A DNA stretch of 64,000 nt from Taenia hydatigena (lineage: Eukaryota > Platyhelminthes > Cestoda > Cyclophyllidea > Taeniidae), in NCBI GenBank assembly GCA_036345935.2, contig JADWOT020000009.1, positions 4,483,381 through 4,547,380 on the forward strand, written 5' to 3'. The notes below the pieces were generated by a model. That model was given only the letters and a program-made list of their open reading frames with translations. It was not told where the DNA came from and did not search any database. Shown here piece by piece: positions 1 to 14,800 of this stretch. The position numbers were made by a program, and so were the translations under genes. Positions within the stretch are counted from its first letter, which is position 1, and the number at the start of each line of letters is the position of its first letter.

Positions 1-1274
1 TCTAAAGACGCATGTACACTTAGGGCATAGATCAAAGACGAGCAGCGAGTGTGGACTGGCTCTTGCTCCCATCTTACCGGGATTTTGGATGCACTCTTGA
101 AAGAACTCCAACCAGAAGTTGAAAAGCTAAATTAGGAAAAAAAAACACTAGACTTGGCGATAAATAGGGTTAGTGATGCAGAGGCAGACGAGGATCTACC
201 TCCATATCTTCATCTGTTGTATCTGCCCTAATCTTGCGAGCGCGCAGAATCAGTCGAATGTTTCTTAATGTTGAATCCAGGTGCCTGGAAAGTAAACAAG
301 AAAAAGACTTTCAATTCTATGTGCGCAATGGGGAAATATACGATCAGCGAGCTTCGCATGCATACATTTTATAAGACTGGCACGTTCTTATCCGTTTCAA
401 ACACTTCAAACATGAGTAGAAAATCTCTAGACTCTTGCAGTTATGGTTGGGAAATAGCTTCAAACCCAGCAATTAGTTTTACCATAAAATCGGATTCGTT
501 CATTTCGCAAGTAGCTATTTCTGCGCCATCCTACGGTTGTCCGCTTCCATCGATTAATACAAGGGTAAGCAGATGAAGAGGAAACAATTGAAGTAGAATA
601 TCTTCCGTCCAGCAGCATAGCAGGGAATATGACTATCGCAAATGCGTTAGCCACGTTGTTGATTAGAGCAAATGAGACGACGACTGGGATGCGACTGCGG
701 TAGTCTACTGCAAATACATTAGCGAAAATAGCAGCCAAGTGCAACAATTAATGGACAGTGAGAACACTCCCAGTGTAATCTGACAGTGGAAGAATACACT
801 TTTGAGCATGGACAGAGCTGCAGGCGGTGAAAACCTGTGGCATTTGCGCATAACAAAGTCGGATCCGGCTTAGAAATGGAAGGATCACTTTAAATGCTCA
901 TAAGGTATGCAAGATGTCATTCTTTGCAATCGACTACGGATATTAAACTGCATGATTTACAAACTATTGGTGCTGCTGGTAGCTCGTGAATGGCCCATAC
1001 ATGCTCCCTTTTGTAATGCACAGCTCTCCTATTATGTGCATGACCTTGAATTCCATAATCAGTGGTTATGCCCTTTACCACCCTCCAGCCCAATTTCAGC
1101 GCTTATGCACTTCCAGAGCAAGAAGCTAATCGGCAAGGTCACTAGAGGTGGTTATTTCGGCATGGGATATGTGTTCAAAAACTGGAGGAACGCGACTCCA
1201 TCGGTCTTCAGTCAGTCAGTCATATTTAAAGTTCAGGTTCAATAGGCCATATGGATGAATAAGCAACCACTCAC
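1..1274. other. No exon recognised; probably intron of the MAP3K gene
   Basis: The MAP3K exon ending at 1275 stops in phase 2 at a clear GTGAGT donor, so the gene must continue to the left. I could not find its next exon here. A 95-codon minus-strand frame at 460-747 does not resemble the expected ASK sequence. The stretch is best read as intron running off the window. Confidence 0.5.
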
Positions 1275-4200
1275 CACGAAGGTGGATTCAGTTTGTGCAT
1301 GTATCTGGCCGCTTTTACGGCCCCTGCGTAGTCGGCCCAAAGGACAGACACTTCGAAGAAAGTTGCCACATCCCAGTAATCCTGAAGGTCCTGTAGATTG
1401 CCCTTTCTTCCCGCGTTAATATACAGCATATTGCCTGATTAAGGAGGAAACATAAATGGGTGACTGAAGGAATCAGGTGGATTGAACTTACAACACAACA
1501 CCGAAACCATTAATGCCATCTGAAGGATACATGACATTCATTTGGTAACAGTGACATTTGCTTCAAAATGCTGACGCGATATGATCTAAATCCAATGGCG
1601 ATATTCATCTTTGAAGAAGAAAGTCAAGCCTTTCACATGAGCCGCCTCTTTTTAGACGAAATCTAGTTTATGCGACAAGTATCCGTCTGTCAATGAACTC
1701 GAAATGGCAACTTCAAGGCATAACTTCAACCAACCCTATCGCATTATTTCCATCCACGCAGTAAATGTACGAAACTATAAACAACTGACATTTTGTGCGT
1801 TCAGTGTTGAGATGGCCGCGCTTTATTGCCCAGACTTCATCTCGCCAAAAAGGTCGAAACGATTTCACCACCTTGTGCTGATGAAAATGACCTTATCCTT
1901 GATCCCAACGGCTTACACCTGTACCGATTTTAATCTACAATGAGATATACGAAACTTTTTTCCTATGAAAACTACTTCAGCATCAGACTCTTCACATGAT
2001 TGTCTGCCCTTTGGGCAGCTTCTGTGTCACCGTTAGCTTTCTCTTACCAATAAACCCAAAAGGTGCACATCGACCAGGAATTCCGGTTTGACAAAACATT
2101 TATTTGACCCCAACGACATTGCGTGAAACTGAATGTCCTGAAGCAGACGGTTGCTATGAGGTCACGCTAGCGATATTTTGAAATAGCAAAAACGTAGCTC
2201 CTATACTCCCTGTCAAACAGCGCAGAAAACAGATGACTTACTTTAGACAAGGCTCATTTATTGCGATGCGATGTGGCAAAGGAACGCTGGCCTTACAAAC
2301 TGATTACAGCAGACATTGTATCAATACCGCGATGGGAGTTCTTGACACGAAGAGGACGCAATAAAAACGTGAGTTCCATCCCCATGCGAATGACATAATA
2401 TAGCAGTCTCGACACAAAACTCTATTGGGTGTACGCCAAAAGACCATATAAAACAAAGAAGTAGCAGATGCCAATTCGCCGTAGAGCTAATGTGACTGTG
2501 GACAAATCTCAAACACGAGTAGCTGTCTTGTTATGCTTCAGAATAAATGCTAGATGCGCTACGACAGATACTAAGAAAATACTTCTTTACGCGAAGAGAA
2601 GGACAAAGTTAAGTCCTTCAAAATTAATGCATGCCGAGAAGAAGGACTCAATCAGAAGTGGCAGCAATCTGGGTAGTTCACTTCACTGGAAGGTGCCCAT
2701 GCGAATATCGAACGCTACACTTGGAGAAGGAATCTTTGGAATTGTTCCCCATCAAAAGCAATTTTGCAAGCGATTTTTCTCTACACTACCATGCTACTAA
2801 TCCAAATTGACGGACTGTCTCAGCTGAACACAATATTATCCTAGTTACACCTAGACTGGTGGAACACGCAACCTATAACACCTTCAGAAAGATAGGCTAG
2901 TGTAACATTCACGGTGAAAGGGTGAGGTTGCTACACGTTTAGACTGGTGTATGAGTATGACGTTTGCAACTCACTACATTCGTGAAGCTAGACAACCCAA
3001 TGGGTGATTTGTGAGATGCTGATTGTACCACGAGGGTCAAAGCTTCCGAGATTAAAACAATAGAAAGGCGTATCAATGCACGTATAACAGAAAAAAGAAC
3101 AGCATGTGCTATAGTGACAAGCGATACGAGCGCAAACGAAGAACGTGAATTGAATGGAAAATGTCCACCCGAGCATAACTAGATATGCAATATGCATTGA
3201 AACTGATGCTTAACACTCTCGAGCAGATAAGAGTGCGCAAGTGATCGAGCACTTATTGCATTTCAGACACCTCCATCGGGCACTATGCGAGAGGGCAATT
3301 GGCTGCAATCATATTTAATTAAACGAAGCATTCGGCGATCGGTGTTCATACTTTCCTTAGAAAACACCAAAAGATAATGGCTACGAGAGTCAACATGTAC
3401 AGATAGGAAGCATGCACAAGCCTGACATTTTGACCCCAAAAATGTGGCATGTCAAGTAGAACAGAGTACTATTTGGGAAGTTGAGACAAAGTGGACTGTG
3501 GTGGTTATAATCTGCGCTGAATATGATGCGCTCTGAACGACAATACGACTACCCACGTCCCAACGCGCAGAAGACAGCACTTGTCGTGAACGATTTGAAG
3601 AACACCCACAACTAGCCTTCCAGCTTGACGGAGATGGAGTTGTCCATCAAAATCAGATCAAATGCACACCTTGACACGCAATACAATCCGGTTCACACAC
3701 ACCTGTGAATCTCACAGAGACACATGGCTGCAGTTCAAATTCTAATTGAGCTACAAATTCCAAGTGCCTGAAAATGCGTTTTAACGACACATCAGATGGA
3801 AAGACGCAGCCGCAATTGGACACCAGCAGCCTTGGTTAGACGGCTAGGCAGTCTTGCTAGGTGAAATCTTCCCTGCTTCCTGCAGTACGTAACGTGATGA
3901 ATGGCGTAGTGTTATCATCACAACTGTCATTACTTACGTAATTCTAACGTCTGCAGGATACATCTTGTCACCAGGTTTAATCCCACGCTATTAACCATTA
4001 AATTTGCAACCCTGGAAAGTGAAAGAGCCTCTCAGAACATGGAGCTCGTCAAACGCATGCACAATGGGAGCAACAGGAAGGAATGAGATACGGTTCAACT
4101 TTAGCATTCACTAAAGAACCTCATACTTAGTGTCAACCGCGGGCGCAGATATGATTTTACCGTCGATAGCATCAAATCACCTGCTTGCTCCCTTTCGCTG

Positions 4201-7200
4201 GTAGCTGCATAGAACTCAAGTTTGATAACAAACTAAAACTTATTTTTAATGGTAAAGAGCGGATGCTTACAGACTGTAGCCAACTCCTTATTGCTTCTGT
4301 CAGCTCCCCCGATCACAAGCAGTGTTGCCAGATTGATGCCCAGATATTCGCTCGACGATTCTTGAAAACCCTTTCGGTAGCTCTCGATGGCTTTCTCGAG
4401 GGACTCACGATCAGTGCAGTTTGATTCCACGAAACGATCCTTGTATATCCGACCCTCTAGACCATATAGATCGGGCGAGGGTTGCTTGCAGTTCTCGATC
4501 ACCTGCATAGATAAATTAATCATTTGTCAAACTCTCTCAGCTGACATATTCGATCGCTGTTCACTTAATTAGTGTAAGGCTATTCAAATGAGGTATTTGA
4601 GTGACGAAAAATACAAACTAAACAGATTTTATAAATACTAAGCAAGGAACATTTGACTTACATCCTTGATTATGCTGAGTGCCTTCTCACGATCACCTTT
4701 ACTATTTCGACGATTAAGAGCGAATGCGTAGTAGTAGCGGATGTTGGGGGGCTCCAGTAGGTGTTGGTAATTCTCGAGTCCCTGAATGGCCTCTACAAGA
4801 CTTATCATTTCCGAATAGGCCTGCAGACAAAATAAGAACTATATGAACATGCAACGACTCAGCATAGAGCAACTTTTTCACCCCTCGAGATAGTTTCCGA
4901 TCACAGAAAATTACAAAAAGCAGCAGCAGCCTTGTACTTTCAATCGCAACATATTACCCCGCATCCGATGGTTAATAAGCCATTTGAAATCCACTTCATG
5001 GAATCGTGAATTCGGAATATCGAAATATCAATGGAAGAGAAATGATAATACAACAGTGATGGAAACACTTAGTCTCTAGATAGGCAATAAGGCATCGCAA
5101 GTTTCCCCTTGAGCACATCGAGATTCACCTGATTACCAGATAAGCGCGATATACCAGTCTCATAACTAATCACATACTTGGAATGCCACCTCGGGACACC
5201 TCCGGCACGGCACCACGTGTCTAATCCGCATTCTAATACACCTTCCCAAAAAACCCAAACAAATGCAAAACAGTACTTTATGTTTCCTTAATTCATGTTC
5301 GCGAGTAACACTTGAGGAATGGGCATTCTGTTGAGTTTACCTATAAGAATTCTGGAACAAGCCTAACCACATCAATAATAACATGAACTAGAAATAGAGA
5401 TAAATAAATGGCGCAAAAGACCAAGGTCCCAACAGACATTTTCAGAAGTATATGATCAAACTCTCACGAATTTTATGCCTAAGTAAAGCACCAGGGATTA
5501 CCGTTGGACGCCTAACACGTACGTCCACTGTGACGCAATTACCATGGATAAACCTATTTGCATACCCCTAACAAGGCCTGAGGATTTTGAATCGACATCC
5601 AAATAAGTTTGAATTTATAAAAACCATTCACAAGACTCCTCATCTTAACTGAGCATCATCCTCAAAATTTGGCTTTGTAAGCACTTGGTGGTAAATTCTG
5701 TCCGCATTATCAAACACCCAAAGCGCTTAAGTCTCAAGTGCTTGTGTTAACGAGAGACTCAAGGTTCACACAGTTCCGCATGGCCTCTTCAACTTCTAGG
5801 CTGGGTAACCAGTTCTAAAGCTCAAGTGTATTTCCACGCAACCCCAAGATGCATGGCGCTAACGTAATAGCAAGTAGGTATATGTGAGATGGTTTCAAAA
5901 AAACAGGATTTCGAATCCCCAAATGATTCGTCCATCAGTGAAAGCAATTACAACGCATCAAGCCTCAACTGCTAGAAAAAAATAAGATTTAGTAACCGAT
6001 GAGAAGATTGGCACAACACCTAGTTGTTCTCTATGCTAAAGCATCTCTACTTTACGAAAATCAAACCTGACACATATGTTACTTAGAAAAGGTAAAAATG
6101 ACGGCGTAAATAATGTTTTACTAGATATGAAACTTACACCTCTAATAGCATAATATAACTCATTGTTGGCCTAATACTAATTTGAAATTTGCTGATAAGT
6201 GCAAATATTGCAGAAGAATACAAACCTCAACATGCATATAGGAAAGGAACATGTTAAGAAGACTATCCGAGGAGAGCAGTCTCGGATCGTCGAGGCGACG
6301 TCGCATCTTACGCAGCTTCTAAAAAATCATTATTATCCGCATTAATTAGCATTGAATCAGTTGTCACAGATCCCTATAAAAACATTCAAGCACATAGAAC
6401 CAATGGTACCTACTAATCATCAAAACAATGCAGGAGTTACTTAATGACGGCGTGAGCTCACCTCGCGGAGTTCGTCATCTTTTAGTGTCTCACGGTCTAC
6501 TCGCAATTCCTTAACAAACTGACACGAAAGATGGTGCCTAAAAGTGCACAAGCCAATACAAGCCAAGTCGACGATACCAAAGTGCTGTTGAAATAGAAAA
6601 GTATGCAATACACGACAAAAAATACCTTGTTTCCTTTTGCGCATTCATAAAGCATTCCTTCAGTCGAGAAGACAATGATGGGAGGGTTCCCATTATCTTT
6701 CCCTTTACGTTTGCCACTTCTCCATTCAGTAAATTCATACGTCCGGAATCTACATACCGAGCACAACCTTCCTCATCTTTAACGTAAGGCAATAATAAAT
6801 TAGGTTCCTCGAAAGGCTAAATAGGATTAATCGACTAAAACTGCGCATTACCGGTAGGCTTCTCACAAGATCCACGTCATCAGCGCAAACCAAAACAATG
6901 TTTACAGTTGATTTGACGCTTTCGCGAACGCCTAAGTGATAAAGAACAACGGAAACTTCTTTCTAAACAATATGCATTTACGATTACAAACATACCCATC
7001 CACTGATATCAATAACTAAGATTTCAGCATTATACAATGCGTCAAGAACTCCAGTATTATTCTTACTGATTTGATCAAATGTGTAATGCTGAACCTTTGC
7101 CTTAATTCTAAAAAGCTCGATAAATACAGGCTTTACGCTTCGCATGCTTGTATCACTGCGGAAATCGCACTCCCTTTTCCACCAATGGATACAGCCTCCT

Positions 7201-7241
7201 TCCGAGCGGATAAATTTCCATCCACAATACAAACTACACAT
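1275..7241 (-). CDS. MAP3K5: ASK-type MAP kinase kinase kinase (MAP3K5/MAP3K15), N-terminal half, partial
   Basis: Cytosolic stress-activated kinase that feeds JNK and p38. Eight coding exons (minus): 7241-6996, 6962-6852, 6816-6626, 6537-6462, 6318-6226, 4820-4662, 4502-4271, 1434-1275; phases join throughout, giving about 422 residues. They cover the thioredoxin-binding and central regulatory (TPR-like) regions. Diagnostic ASK pieces are VLDALYNAEILVIDIS, LYHLGVRES, RYYYAFALNRRN, GDREKAL, GRIYKDRF, GINLATLL and YWDVATFF, all in family order. The start at 7241 is the first ATG after an in-frame stop eight codons upstream, but an earlier spliced exon cannot be excluded. Introns are 33, 35, 88, 143, 1405, 159 and 2836 nt. 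The kinase domain is not in the window, so catalytic competence cannot be judged. Family is sure; choice between MAP3K5, 6 and 15 is not. Confidence 0.9.
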
Positions 7242-10200
7242 AACTGATCCGAGTTCATCTCGTCATGATAAGTGAGAAAGTGCCAACAGAAGAATGAGCT
7301 AACCCATTAGCCAATAACCTAAAAGGCCGATGCAGACTTGACCTTGAAAAGGACTCAAGGACATGTTTTATGATCAAGACAAAAATAAAAGCAGCATAAC
7401 TCTGCTTTACTTATCATAAGAATGCTGAAAAATCCTTTCACACAAAACTGTACTAAAATAAACCAGTTTTGTGTAAAAAGAAGATTTGTGGAGATACTTG
7501 TGTCAGAAATCAAACAGAGTGAAGACGAACAAAGATAAATTTAGGTTGAGCTCAGATCAATCATTAAGAAGTGGCTTTTTGATGTTATTCCGCATGTTCT
7601 ACTTTTAACGTCAGTTACCTTGTGTGCTGTTTATGAGATTGTTTTAAACAAGCAGTATTACCGTTACTTGATTTTTAAACTAAAGTACCCTTATAATGCT
7701 CCCGTCTTTTCTCGCACCTAATTTCTCAATGCGTTTGTGATGGAAGATCCAGTTTTTGCGAATCTAGTGTGTTGTCTATAAAGGCACTTTTACAGGTAGT
7801 AAAAGTTTAATAAGGTATTGGACTTTGCACTCTCATAGAGAAGTGATGGCCTTCTTTGGCTCACCAGGGCTGATGATCTCGGTAAAATGCTATTTACCGG
7901 CGCTATCGCTGGCGAATCTGTTATTTTCCCAAAATTATGCCCATGTGATACATGTACCCTACATGGGTATCATGTTCCAAATTTAAACAAAATTTCGAGT
8001 GTAGGTTACATTCATTTCCCTCGCGCATATTCCACCAACACTTCAGCTTAAAATTTTGCATGCATTTAGCGGCACTAGCAAGGGCACTCTGTGACACATT
8101 ACTTCACCTTATAGAGGGTTATGGTGCAAACAAACCCGCTGGTTTAAAATCGACACCGACGCAACACTGAACTCAACAGTTTACATTAGTAATTCAGAGC
8201 ATGTGGGTCCGAAAAGGCACACGAATTCACTATGTTTACATTGAAATTGACAGCTAACTATGAAGTGACGAGCAGTTCGCTTTAACAAATGGAACTCTGC
8301 GTGCTCCAGTCATGGTTCACGGATCAGGACATAACCGGAGTGTCGGAAACGCCTCCAATCCTCCAATAGATTTTACCGATAAAGACATTGAAGACATTGT
8401 AATAATGTTCTGCGGAACAGATGCAATTAGCACAATTTTTGTACTGCTCAGAACAACAATAACGAAATCACTCGAAATTGGAGCTTTATTTCTGTTGACA
8501 CGACTCAATACCTTGAAAGTAGGGAAATAGGTATTTATACACCTTTTCTTTATTAATAATCTGGCTTTTTATTATGCTTCTTATCCTTCAATTGCACAAC
8601 ACCTCCTATGGTGTCTTGCAGCGATTTCATGTTTGATGGGGCCTATGGTTTTACTGTAGATACTGGCATTTTCTTAATGCCACATTAAGATTCGTAGCAA
8701 ATATGCGAAATTGGGGAGATGCTTATGTTCACGAAAGAGTGTGTCCATTTAACTGCTTCTAGCAATCTTAAAGGATCTCTTCGGAAGACGTTTTAGCAAT
8801 CCCTTTGAGGGACATTCATACGGTGTACGGAACGCAAGCACATTCTTACTCACAAACAGGATTTGCAAACAAGAATATAGGCATATACCCTTTGAGAAGT
8901 CTAATTAAGCACCCACTGTTCCAAATCTAATGGCCTGGATGAATGAGACGGCATTTGTATGCAGCCTCAGCTGCATTAAGCATCCATTTTTCTAACAAAT
9001 ATCAAACTTAGTCCCTCTATCACTCAGTAATGTACAGCACTTCCAGATATCTAGATCATTAGGAGATCAGCAAGCATGGTCTGATTTCAGCGACTGACCT
9101 TCCCCAGTTGTTTACTATTTCGGCGATTTGTTGAAAACATACCGTGAAGTGGAATGCTTGTGAGAGTGCTCGCTGACTGAGAAGTTTGTGCGGTTTTCGT
9201 TATAGCTCACCTCAGGGGTTATTTGTACCGATTATGCTCTCCACCATTTAGCAGTCATTTATGTCACCACATCAGGTGTCTGTCAAAATTGACGGAAATA
9301 ATTTGAGAATGTCCTCTTTACAAAGATAGCCTTAGTCTTAGATCTCCCGACTCCTCTCATCAAAGTAGCATGACATTTAGAGGTATGGTGGTTGTAGTGT
9401 GTACTACTAAGGAATGCTACAATGAAAAATATTTGGGTATCGGTGCTGGGACCGATCTTCTATCCTCGACCGGAGAATTGCCAACTTGCTCTTCGCTTCG
9501 CTTTATACATGACCACACTTTGTGTTACGAAGTAACCGTTTGTTAAAATTCATTGTGATGAGAAACCACTCCTACAATGCAACGTCCGTTGAGCAAACGG
9601 TCATGACACTGGTCATGCTCAAACGATGGAACCACTACCCACTTCATAGTTAAGGCATGCACTGTTCACCTCCAGAGGACTTTGCCTTTCACATGCGATG
9701 TTCTATCCTAACTCTCCCATCTCCCTCACATACTTCTTCAAGTCACCATTCATTTGCATCGGACAATGGCATGCAGTGTGGGCTGACTAGGACTAGACCG
9801 GCCAGTTCTAGGGACATTGTTTATTAATTTGAAGTCACAAGCTAATGTCCAGTTAGGGCAACATCGAAGAATGCAAATGTCTATCAGATCACCAAGTGAA
9901 GTACTCCAAGATAGTCGTTGGGGATGGCTGATTCTATTTGTTAAGAAGCGGTACGAAGTTGTTTGAATGCACAACAATGTCCACAACAGTCAAACATCTA
10001 CTGACGGTCGTACAGCTCCATGCCGAGCATTCAAGTCCAGTAAGCGTGAACAAATTTCAGTTTAAACGGAGTTCCTACTTCCGTGACATTTTACTGGTGT
10101 GTTGAGCTTTATGATTTAAGTTTTATCATACAGCTATTAGTGGAAAGACAACCAACCTTTCGTATACTCTCTGTATTCCATGCCACTCTCCAATTCACTA

Positions 10201-11621
10201 CACTAAATAATTCGATCTTCGCCTCGAGTGATGTGTTCTCTTTACATTAGAAGCGATTTCCGCAATTCTTCCCATTTTTATTTTCATTTTCCTGCAAGGT
10301 TGGAGCAGAGAAACAGAAACAAAGTGCTTTTGGTCTATGGCTGATTATATTGTTTTTAGTTTGTCAAGCCTAAAGCTAGTTACTATAGCATTAGAACGCT
10401 TGGTCCTTATAAAGAAGAAATAGGCATCGCTTTGTCCTATAAACACAATTATCATGGAGAAGGGGAGTTCTTCTTTCCGGACTGGCACTCCAAATTAGGT
10501 ATGGCGTGTCATGCTTCGATCAAGGGTTGTCTATGTCCGAATGAACATGTATCAATGTACGACCTTTTGATAGCATCTCTATAACTTTTGATCCTTGATT
10601 TTTGAAAGAAATTATCCGCCAATTGTAATAGATTTCGAGTTCGTTGATCGCCGTCGCAAATATTGATAGTTTTTAAGATGGTCCCAAGATAGCAGCGGCT
10701 AATTTTCAGCCCTGCTTCTAAAGCGGTCTCCTGAAGTACTGCTTTCATTGTCAAGATTGTGGCAAATTAAAATAAACAAGTTACAATGATAATGTTGAAA
10801 CTACAATGAAAATTTGCGCAAGCATCTTTTTTTCCCGTTTCAGGGGGTCGAAAAGGCCCAGCCATTGACTAGAACAATGAAGAGTCGAGGATGACACATG
10901 CAGGGCCACATAAGAAACATAGCTTAAACATTACCTTCACCACATTACAGTATTTATAAAGGGTGCGCGTGCGGCTTTATTCACGTCATCATTACTTCCG
11001 CTCATTTTAACCTTCACCTTCGCTTTAATAGTGTTGCTTTCAAACTCACTGCTCCCAGTACATCTTCTGAAGCAATTCTGAATTCCAGAAGTCTGCGAAA
11101 TTATAAACTTGAAAAACGAATCAATTTCAGAAAATGTTGAATAAGATGACTACAAGAAGCGGGTTATATATCAAAGCCTGGAAGTAATTTACTGCCTTTA
11201 AACAGAGACTGTGGAAGTTTTCCGAAAAAAAAAAACAGCTTGTGTCTAATCCTCACCACTCGATTGAAAGTACACATCAAATTAAACATTGTCTGATGAA
11301 GATTATTGCATGCGAACAATCTTGTTGACCCGTTCAAAAGTAGTTTTAGTGGATGATGCTTAGAATGGAGGCGTTTGAACGTGCAGCTTGCGTCCACAGT
11401 TTTGGCATTCATTGGAAATGCATTAAGGACATTCGTAAACACGTGCTTCGCTTTACATCCTAGGGGCAGTTCTCGAGCTCTTTTTTCAAACTTCAGTTAA
11501 AATAAACATCATAATTTTATCGTACATTACCATGGAGTAGGATCTGTGGCACTAGAGAGGAAGCAAAAGGAGAGTGATTTTAGCATGTGGTAAGCCATCA
11601 TGCAGATTCATGTAAACATAC
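7242..11621. other. Intergenic, nothing recognised
   Basis: About 4.4 kb upstream of the MAP3K start. It holds only short frames (largest about 92 codons at 11164-11442, minus) with no family resemblance and no splice pattern I could join. It should contain the MAP3K promoter near 7250-7500, but no clear TATA or CCAAT arrangement stands out. Confidence 0.5.
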
Positions 11622-11807
11622 TGTAGCGTCCCGAGGCTCCCTTGAAGGCAAAAGAAGGCGGAATGCTAAGGTAGAATATATATATTTACCGGACAGAGGG
11701 AAATAGGCTGGTGGCATGGCCCAGAGGCCAGCCCACGCAGCTAGGGCAATACGGCCACCTCTGTGTCCTTGTCAGAAACCAGCACTTCTAACAAGCAGAG
11801 TACTACA
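11622..11807 (-). repeat. Solo LTR, 186-bp TRIM-like family, with perfect 5-bp target duplication
   Basis: The plus strand reads TGTAGCGTCC at the left end and GTACTACA at the right end, so the copy has TG...CA termini. It is flanked on both sides by catac (11617-11621 and 11808-11812), a 5-bp target duplication typical of LTR integration followed by recombination to a solo LTR. I orient the family so that the sense strand begins TGTAGTAC and carries a TATATATA stretch in its second half; this copy is then minus. It is the best reference copy in the window. Confidence 0.85.
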
Positions 11808-14800
11808 CATACACTGTTATATTTATATCAAGTGATTTGCTAAAATAAAAAAATCAACAATCGTCAGTTATGGCTTGGGCCTGTTTCTTTACCTATTTAG
11901 ATGTCGGCGACGATTTGAGTGGAATTATGCTTTAAAAGTGAATGAATGCTAGAAGAAGAGAAGATCGTGACAAGTGGGTGGAGCATGTATGTGCGCTTGT
12001 GAATGGTTAATTAATTGAGCAAACAGCCCCCAAAGCTAGTGATTGTTGCAATCCCTAGGACCCTCATGCGATCACGGCGAACCGAAGCCTACGCTGAAAA
12101 AGCCTCTCCAATGAGTGCTGGAGTCGCGAAATAGGACAGCCCGTTTGTACCACATCGCGCGCCTCATGTGGCGATTGCGGCGTCTGTGCCTCCGATGGCG
12201 CGGGCCGTATGCTGAAAGCTGAATGTTAGGCAATTACTTTAAATATTAGGCTACAGGTAAGTGTTTGCCATGGAGTACGAATTAACAAAAAGCAGAACTG
12301 CGTTTTCTTTTTTTCTCGATACCCACCTTGACTAGAAGAGTTTGCAACTGACGCTTTCTGTGGCCAAGGATTTAAAGGTATGTGATGTCTATTCGAAACG
12401 GAGATGGGTAGAACTCCCTTTAAACATATGCAAATGATGCGACATCATAGATTATGGAGTAGTCTTGAAAGATAGACAGATTTAGAACCATTAGTTTCAT
12501 AAAATTCAAAGTTATGGGAGTTTTGTGTAATCTAACAGTTGGTGTTAGCGTTGACAACGCGGTCGCCGGTACCTACTTGAACACACTGAGCATAGATTGG
12601 AGTAGGGGAACTTTGGGTGGCACTTACTTAATCTTTTACTTTTTATGCATTCGTGACTATTTGAAAAGCCCTTTGACTCCCTTCAGGAAGCGTTTGAATG
12701 AACCCTTGTGCAGTGTGGAGCGAAGGAAGATGAACGCGTGTATTGGATTGGAGGGCACGATTTTTTTCAGACGGTTGTTCTTTTACAATTATAACCCTGG
12801 AACACGGTCCAACTCAGCGATATGGCTGAGTGTTGCTTTGAGGATGCCGTTTGTAAAAGAAACGTGTAAACGAATCATCATCCAGTAAAACGAAGACATT
12901 TTCTTGGAATCGGTTTCGAAACCTGTAAAGTCGCCAATGCGCAATGCACTGCAGAAACTGGTCACTTTCGCTGTGTATGAATCATCTTGTGTTTCGTCCA
13001 CGCACCGAATTATGCAACACGCGTGTGCAAGTGATCAAGGCGCCCGTCTGAAAGTCCGACGTACACGATCAACCGTTCCTACGACACCATTAATTTAGAC
13101 GAAAGAGGATTTGGTAATGCCTAACCACCAAAATTTTTGCCTTAACACATAGGGAATAGACTGTGTAGCAGAATGGCATCTCGCTAACCACAAGGCGGTC
13201 ACGAATTCTACACTGAAGTCCACTAGCACAAGAGTAATTCGTAATGATTAGGCTAGTGTAATACTGTGCTGTTTATTTGACTCCCTGTTTCGCCGGGTGG
13301 GCCGGCTCAAACTCCTGTTCGCCGAATATCTATGTAGATTTGTGAGCTTCTCCAGCATCACATCTTCCATGGTCTTCAATAAAGCCTTAATGTGCTACAC
13401 TATTCTTTAAACTTGTTGTTTCTTATTTTATTTGGGAAAAAAACAGCAACTTTATTACTGTTGGTTAATTGCTTACCATTTGGGAGACAGTGCTAAATTC
13501 TGAGTTTCCTCCCACCGAGAGTCGCTTAAATGGTGAAGAAGACACAGCTAATTTCGACGGGTTTCTATCGACCCTTAAGTAGCTGGGGGTAGCAAAGTTG
13601 TTTGCCAAATGTGGATCACAGTGTTTTTGAAGCTATGCCATCCAAATTGTTTACATGGCAGGATGTCTGCAGTTAATGTCCGAGTCACATTTTCGCCTCA
13701 CGCACACTATTCACAATGAGAATCCTGATGCACATAAGTATGTGGAATTTGTGTTGTCTAGTGGCATTTACTAAATTCCCCCTTTGACACCTGCGTACTT
13801 TTGAGGGAGTAGTCAAGTCCTCTAATATTTTACTTTTTGAAAATGGTTTACCTACATGCATGAAAAACTGGTTGATGCATTTTGACTTGTAAATCCAAAC
13901 ATCAACAACATTAGGCAAGAATTTGCACAAGTGATTCCAATCTTGGCGAAGTGCAGTACAGTGCTGCATATGGCGTTTATTTATGACCCACCTTCGTGGT
14001 AGTCACGTCCTGCCTTTGTACAGTGCTGTTCATTCTGGGCACAAAAATTAGATTACGGCAGTTTTCCACCTCATTTTCGTTAAAAGACAAAACAAAATAG
14101 ACGCGACTAGCGGTGCGCTTTACCCACCACCTAAAATGGCTTGGGTTAACCCTTCAAAAATGAAGCACTGAATTAGCCTGAAGTCACAACATAATGGAGC
14201 TCTAGCTCCCATAAGTTACCATGAGTTCAAACCAAAATTGAGGCTCAAACGATCCCATCACGTCATTTGCCAATTTAATACGCACGTAAAAAGCTGAAGG
14301 GTTCATCATCAATGACGATTTTTAATAAAGGTACAATACATCGATTATCAAGCGGTGTTGAATAGGAGTTTGAATTCCACGTGTTTACACGCACCTCCGA
14401 ATGCATGCGCGTTCACGAGTTCCAGTTAAAGGGGATGAAAACGAACCAGTGCGGCCTAAGTAGCCATGGCCAAACCAGCATCAGTCGTCGCAACCTGTCC
14501 CGTTCACATGTTGGTCTGCTAGTCAACTGGGCTGCTTAGGCGAAACAAGGGCCCACTGCGGCCTGACGAGTATGTGTAGTGTCGAATGCAAATAAGCACT
14601 TAACCAGTATAACTCCGATTTCGTTAATTTTTGGCTAGCCTCACGTATTTGGTCACTGGAGAATAACTTAGGGGATTTCTTAGCCAACTGAATGATTAAG
14701 TCGGATTATAATTCTTATAGCTTTCAAAAGAACCGAATCCTTCAGATAACCCTTACTAAAAGCCCAATTCATTATTTTAGGAGGGTTGTTTGAATGACGT

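Noticed and set aside
460..747. Minus-strand frame considered as the next MAP3K exon
   Set aside because: Sequence does not follow the ASK family beyond a short chance similarity, and no suitable splice phase was found.
13155..13200. tRNA-like stretch (A-box-like TAGCAGAATGG followed by GGTCACGAATTC)
   Set aside because: The B-box is imperfect and no complete cloverleaf with a paired acceptor stem can be drawn; at best a tRNA-derived SINE remnant.
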